Shown piece after piece: positions 6,110 to 9,562 of a stretch of 9,562 bases of DNA. How positions within the stretch are numbered: the stretch's first letter is position 1; each line of letters opens with the position of its first letter. Origin of the DNA: Bacteroidota bacterium (GTDB lineage Bacteria > Bacteroidota > Bacteroidia > Chitinophagales > Chitinophagaceae); the NCBI GenBank assembly GCA_023396345.1, contig JAEWWO010000380.1, forward strand, positions 1-9,562, in the 5' to 3' direction. The notes under the pieces are model-generated. The model did no database searches and was not told the origin of the DNA. It was given only the letters and a program-made list of their open reading frames with translations. A program made the position numbers and the translations under genes.

Positions 6110-7070
6110 AATCGTTGTGAGTATATGTATTACTTCTTATAATATGGATAAATATATTTCCAGGGCAATTGACTCTGTTTTAATGCAAAAAGTTGATTTT
6201 CCAATAGAAATAATTATTGCAGATGACTGCTCTACAGACAATACAAAGAATGTTTTATTAGAATATAAAAACAAATTCAGCTCCGTAATTAATATAATAT
6301 TTTCAGATAAAAATAATGGTTTAATAAAAAACTTTTCATACGCTCTTCATGCGGCTAAAGGAAAATATATTGCTCTTTTAGATTGTGACGATTTCTGGAG
6401 CGATACTCATAAACTGTCAAAACAGGTGAACTTATTAGAATGTAGCAATTATGATATTGTATTTACAAATTATAAAGAATATACTGACGATCCTAAAAAT
6501 GCAGTAATTCAAATGAACAAGAAATTTAAACTTTCAAAAAATCCTTATATACAATATCTGCTGGAAGGATTTATTCATCCTTCAACAATTTGCTTTAAAA
6601 GATCATTAATCAACTTTAATGATATAGATTTATTTGTAGAGAAAAACTTTATTGTGCAAGACTTTCCTTTATTCATGTCAATCATTCCAAAATCACGCAT
6701 ATGTTATATGCCTGAAGCAACACTCTATTACTGGAATAGAAAAGGCTCTATCAGTCATGCTACTGACATAAGAAAAAAAATAGAATATTTTAATAGATTT
6801 AATGAAATTGCTTTATACTTTGTTGCCAAAAATCCAATTCCTGAAAATATAGAATATTTAAGGCAATTTAATCATAAACGCAAATGCTTGCTGGCTTCCT
6901 GGTTTAGTGGTGACTTCTATTATGTAAATAGTTTTACAAAAAAATTATCGGCAAAAGATTTTTTAAAATTCGACCCAAAGGCATTATACATTTTCTTTGC
7001 TTCAAAAAATAAATTCCTCTACAACTTACTAAAACCCTGGGTTACAAGAAAAAGGAAATCAGGAAAATAA
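6090..7070 (+). CDS. GT2-family (GT-A fold) glycosyltransferase
   Basis: 326 residues. The N-terminus has the GT2 signature VSICITSYNMDKYISRAIDS (residues 10-29), then the nucleotide-binding IIIADDCSTDNT (41-52), NNGLIKNFSYALHAAKGKYIALLD and the metal-binding DxD motif in DCDDFW (98-103). Further on come HPSTICFKRSL (163-173) and QDFPLFM (190-196), the latter at the usual position of the catalytic acidic residue. No transmembrane segment is seen; the tail ends in a basic stretch (TRKRKSGK), so it is probably a cytoplasmic enzyme at the membrane face. It transfers a sugar from a nucleotide donor, presumably to the same lipid-linked glycan as its neighbours. The start overlaps the preceding glycosyltransferase by 20 bases in another frame, indicating one transcript. 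It is the last plus-strand gene and faces the T9SS protein gene tail to tail. Confidence 0.92.
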   Translation: MAQESGEIVVSICITSYNMDKYISRAIDSVLMQKVDFPIEIIIADDCSTDNTKNVLLEYKNKFSSVINIIFSDKNNGLIKNFSYALHAAKGKYIALLDCDDFWSDTHKLSKQVNLLECSNYDIVFTNYKEYTDDPKNAVIQMNKKFKLSKNPYIQYLLEGFIHPSTICFKRSLINFNDIDLFVEKNFIVQDFPLFMSIIPKSRICYMPEATLYYWNRKGSISHATDIRKKIEYFNRFNEIALYFVAKNPIPENIEYLRQFNHKRKCLLASWFSGDFYYVNSFTKKLSAKDFLKFDPKALYIFFASKNKFLYNLLKPWVTRKRKSGK

Positions 7071-7091
7071 TGCTCAGATTGTATATAAAAT

Positions 7092-7121
7092 ATCTCAACC
7101 TCAACCTCTAACCCTACCTCA
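7092..7121 (-). repeat. Five-unit TRAGGT-like hexamer array at the 3' end of the T9SS protein gene
   Basis: Read on the minus strand from 7121, the units are TGAGGT, AGGGTT, AGAGGT, TGAGGT and TGAGAT, all in six-base phase. The final pair TGAGGT-TGAGAT is identical to the final pair of the array at 3433-3444 on the plus strand, so the two arrays are inverted relative to each other. As at wzm, the array begins at the end of the coding sequence: it covers the last codons and the TAG stop of the minus-strand gene. It occupies about half of the 43-base gap between the convergent genes. Confidence 0.8.
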
Positions 7122-9562
7122 TCAAATACATTTTACCATAACCTTTATTAAAGTATTGCGAAGTATTAATATTGTTGCCGTTTGCATCTTTAATCTCAAA
7201 CTTATCCAGTTTTTTTCCATCCTGATTTGTAATAACTCTGTACAGGTAAACGCCGTTTGCCAGCGGCTGTCCGTATTGGTCGGTTCCGTCCCACTTGTAT
7301 TCCGTTATATTTCTGCCAATAGTAATATTTCCCAGTTCCTGTTTGGTAATTTCTTTTACTATCTTGCCTGTTACGGTTAATATTTGTATACGTAAATTCT
7401 GCGGAACCTGACTTCCCGTAAGCGTAAACACAAAGGCTGTTGAAGTGGTAAACGGATTGGGATAGTTGAACATATCTGAAATCATCGGCTTGTTATAAAC
7501 CTGAAAAGAAACACTGTAATTTACCGGTGTTGAATTAGGATTACTTGCATTCAATCCCGTTATACTTAACTGATAAGTTCCGTCTTCGGTTAAGAATGGT
7601 TTAAAATCAACCAAAGCTTCATTCTTTTCGGGATTCTGTGCCGCAAAAAACTGTAGAGTATCTGAATTATAATTGAAATATTTCAGAGCTCCGCTCGGAT
7701 ATCGTAAAGTAACTTTTACAGATGACGTATCTTTTACCAGAATATGTTTCGATTCATCGCGCAGTCTTATATTGATTTTCGGAATAGAAGAAACAATATC
7801 ATTATCAAGAATGTGCATGCCGTCAAACGTAACATCCATATCTGTTAAAGAGTTTTCCTTCATGCTCAATACTGTCTTGTACAAGATATTATTATCATGA
7901 GTATATTCGGGAGTTTGTAATCCGGGATTAATGTCTACTCCGATAGTTATTTTACCTGACAGATCTTTAGTACTCACCGGCATTCTCATAGAAGAATCGG
8001 CAATCTGGCTGTTATAAACAGCAGTATCACCCGGAATAGTAAATTCTATAATCTGCGTTTCGCCGGGAGCCAGTTGTTTAATTTTACTTATAGGAATTGA
8101 ATAAGACACATTATTAGCATCAACGAGGGTAATTTTATTAACTAAAGAATCAGAAAAAGACTGTCCGCTAACATTTTTAAAGGCAACAGATAATTTAATA
8201 TCCTGTCCCTGACCGATAGTATCCGGTGCGCTAAAGCTGATGTTTGGAGCCAATCCTCCTTCCGGCAACGGAACAGACAATAAACGCCAGCTATGTAATT
8301 GATAAGGTGTATTTGTTACAGCATCTTTATTTTCCATCTTCAACTTTAGATATGGATATTGAGATGCATTTATACCTGATATATCATAACTGTTCTGGTC
8401 TCTGTTTAAAGTTAACAAAACACTGCTATCTCCTTGTGCTGTATAACCAATAACATTGATGTTAATATTATCTCCCAAAGTGGTTTCCTCACTGTTTCCT
8501 GTCCACTCAATTTTTTTCCAGGAATGGGCAGGACCAAATTTTGGAGAAGTAATTACTCCTATAGAATCTCTTCCTTCCAAAATAATATCTGGTCTTTGAA
8601 TTTTACCAAAGGCACCATTTGTTAGTTCTTGTAATGGAGAGTAGCTATCATCATTTTTTTTGAAGATAAATACTCCTGCTCTCGGAAAAATAAAGTCATT
8701 TAACAGAGATAAATTTTGGCTCATCAAACTTTCATATAAAGAATTACTTCCATCTTGCTTCCATGTATCAATAAGAGGTACATTTTCAAAAGGAGTTTCT
8801 ATAAACAATCTCATGACAACATAGGCTCCTTCGGGAATCCAGTCTATAAAATCTTTTATCTTATCTCTATCAGATTTTGTATTATACGGAAATTGAAAAT
8901 TAGATTTATTTCTATCAGATTTTGGATCTCTGTCGTAAGCAGTAGAAACAGTACCACATGCAGCAACAGAACCCATAAACCCACTAAATGGAGGATTTTG
9001 AGTTGTGGAAGGAATCGCCTGATTGTAATAGGGTTGTAAAGAGTTCGGATCTAATATATTGAAAAGTAGACTATTTCTAATATAATTGCAATAGTAATGT
9101 GATAAAACTTTACCATTCACATTTAAAACAAAATCAGACCAGCCACTTGCGTTTCCGCCTCCTACAATAGCGTGATTTATCTGTACCGGAATATTTAATG
9201 TCCTGTATTCAAATTGACCGTTACTACTGTCAATATTTATATTGTTTAAATCAGAGTGCAAATGCTGATAACTATGCGCCTGACCAAAACCTTCGCCCTT
9301 TCCTGTTAAATACTGAAAACTACTATTGCTCCATCTGTAATCATCCGAATTAGATGCAACAGAGCTCACGCGCCAGTAATAAACTCTTTCATTCGTATAA
9401 GATATTCCCGGATCAAACTCTAGTGCCCCACCTTTAGAAGTAATAGTTTTTGTAATCTTAGAGGGGCTGTTGAATAATTCAGTAGTATCCAGTTCCATTA
9501 CATATTGCTTGGACGCAGCCAACGGATCAGAGGTAGAAGCTACCAGTTTAGCCGTTGCATTT
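7114..9562 (-). CDS. Large secreted T9SS-substrate protein, C-terminal 815 residues; PorU/C25-peptidase-like C-terminal half (partial)
   Basis: The frame stays open to the window edge, so the N-terminus is missing; residues here count from the edge. Seen: a Fn3/Ig-like segment ending in YYWRVSS with SNSSFQYL near 60-85, a long beta-rich region with SPKFGPAHSWKKIEW and YPYLKLKMEN...LHSWRLL, then PEGGLAPNISFSAPDTIGQGQDIKLSVAFKN, a CARDB-like module. After this come VTFDGMHILDNDIVSSIP and, in the last 123 residues, NYPNPF, LRIQILTVTGKIVKEI, YKWDGTDQYGQPLANGVYLYRV, the hallmark of a FlgD-like T9SS C-terminal domain. The chain then runs about 40 residues further and ends GYGKMYLMR. This architecture is, from memory, that of large C25-peptidase/PorU-like surface proteins of Bacteroidota; no catalytic Cys/His domain is in view, so protease activity is inference. 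Such proteins cross the outer membrane by T9SS and are often anchored to surface glycan. The TAG stop lies inside a hexamer repeat. Confidence 0.85.
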   Translation of the reverse strand, partial: NATAKLVASTSDPLAASKQYVMELDTTELFNSPSKITKTITSKGGALEFDPGISYTNERVYYWRVSSVASNSDDYRWSNSSFQYLTGKGEGFGQAHSYQHLHSDLNNINIDSSNGQFEYRTLNIPVQINHAIVGGGNASGWSDFVLNVNGKVLSHYYCNYIRNSLLFNILDPNSLQPYYNQAIPSTTQNPPFSGFMGSVAACGTVSTAYDRDPKSDRNKSNFQFPYNTKSDRDKIKDFIDWIPEGAYVVMRLFIETPFENVPLIDTWKQDGSNSLYESLMSQNLSLLNDFIFPRAGVFIFKKNDDSYSPLQELTNGAFGKIQRPDIILEGRDSIGVITSPKFGPAHSWKKIEWTGNSEETTLGDNININVIGYTAQGDSSVLLTLNRDQNSYDISGINASQYPYLKLKMENKDAVTNTPYQLHSWRLLSVPLPEGGLAPNISFSAPDTIGQGQDIKLSVAFKNVSGQSFSDSLVNKITLVDANNVSYSIPISKIKQLAPGETQIIEFTIPGDTAVYNSQIADSSMRMPVSTKDLSGKITIGVDINPGLQTPEYTHDNNILYKTVLSMKENSLTDMDVTFDGMHILDNDIVSSIPKINIRLRDESKHILVKDTSSVKVTLRYPSGALKYFNYNSDTLQFFAAQNPEKNEALVDFKPFLTEDGTYQLSITGLNASNPNSTPVNYSVSFQVYNKPMISDMFNYPNPFTTSTAFVFTLTGSQVPQNLRIQILTVTGKIVKEITKQELGNITIGRNITEYKWDGTDQYGQPLANGVYLYRVITNQDGKKLDKFEIKDANGNNINTSQYFNKGYGKMYLMR

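Noticed and set aside
7033..7043. Palindrome AACCCTGGGTT near the end of the GT2 gene as a terminator
   Set aside because: The arms are separated by one base, so no stable hairpin can form, and no T-run follows.
7156..9039. Several plus-strand ORFs of 63-94 codons opposite the T9SS protein gene
   Set aside because: The minus frame is continuous over 815 residues with clear secreted-protein patterns; the plus ORFs have no start context or recognisable domains.
9520..9522. TTG as the start codon of the large minus-strand protein
   Set aside because: The frame stays open to the window edge with protein-like sequence (NATAKLVASTSDPL), no signal peptide is present, and the family is much longer. 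The true start is outside the window.

Overview
The window most likely comes from a Bacteroidota genome, perhaps a Chitinophagales-type lineage. Three things point there: low GC with AT-rich intergenic DNA, a promoter of the Bacteroidota form (TTCG-N19-TAACTTTG, compared with TTTG-N19-TAnnTTTG), and a large cell-surface protein with a type IX secretion (T9SS)-style C-terminal domain. No rRNA, tRNA, CRISPR array, transposase or prophage gene is visible. Coding density is very high, and no gene-free stretch exceeds about 80 bases.

Left part (1-2541): the window opens inside a SNF2/Swi2-family helicase-like ATPase on the plus strand, of which the C-terminal 477 residues are present. It runs tail to tail, with a 12-base overlap, into a minus-strand GT-B-fold glycosyltransferase-like gene. 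That gene is divergent from the following operon across a 63-base gap holding the plus-strand promoter.

Central part (2542-7070): a plus-strand polysaccharide export and glycosyltransfer cluster. A Wzm-type ABC-2 permease is followed by a small S23/four-helix-bundle gene, the Wzt-type ATPase with a carbohydrate-binding-like C-terminal half, a GT4-like glycosyltransferase and a GT2 glycosyltransferase. The last three genes overlap one another and look translationally coupled. The expected model is cytoplasmic glycan assembly by the glycosyltransferases and export across the inner membrane by Wzm/Wzt, as in ABC-transporter-dependent O-antigen systems. Base composition drops sharply about two thirds of the way along wzt and stays low through both glycosyltransferases.

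Right part (7071-9562): convergent with the cluster is the 815-residue C-terminal part of a large secreted protein. It has CARDB/Ig-like modules and a FlgD-like T9SS C-terminal domain, and resembles the C-terminal half of Bacteroidota C25-peptidase/PorU-like proteins. Its N-terminus and any catalytic domain lie outside the window.

The most unusual structure is a family of degenerate hexamer repeats (consensus TRAGGT). A nine-unit array starts exactly at the wzm stop codon, and a short inverted copy covers the end of the S23-like gene. A five-unit array starts at the end of the T9SS protein gene, in sense with that gene. The S23-like gene therefore sits between inverted repeat arrays inside what would otherwise be a contiguous wzm-wzt pair. 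It looks like a small inserted cassette. This is the best candidate here for something poorly described; everything else is recognisable by family.
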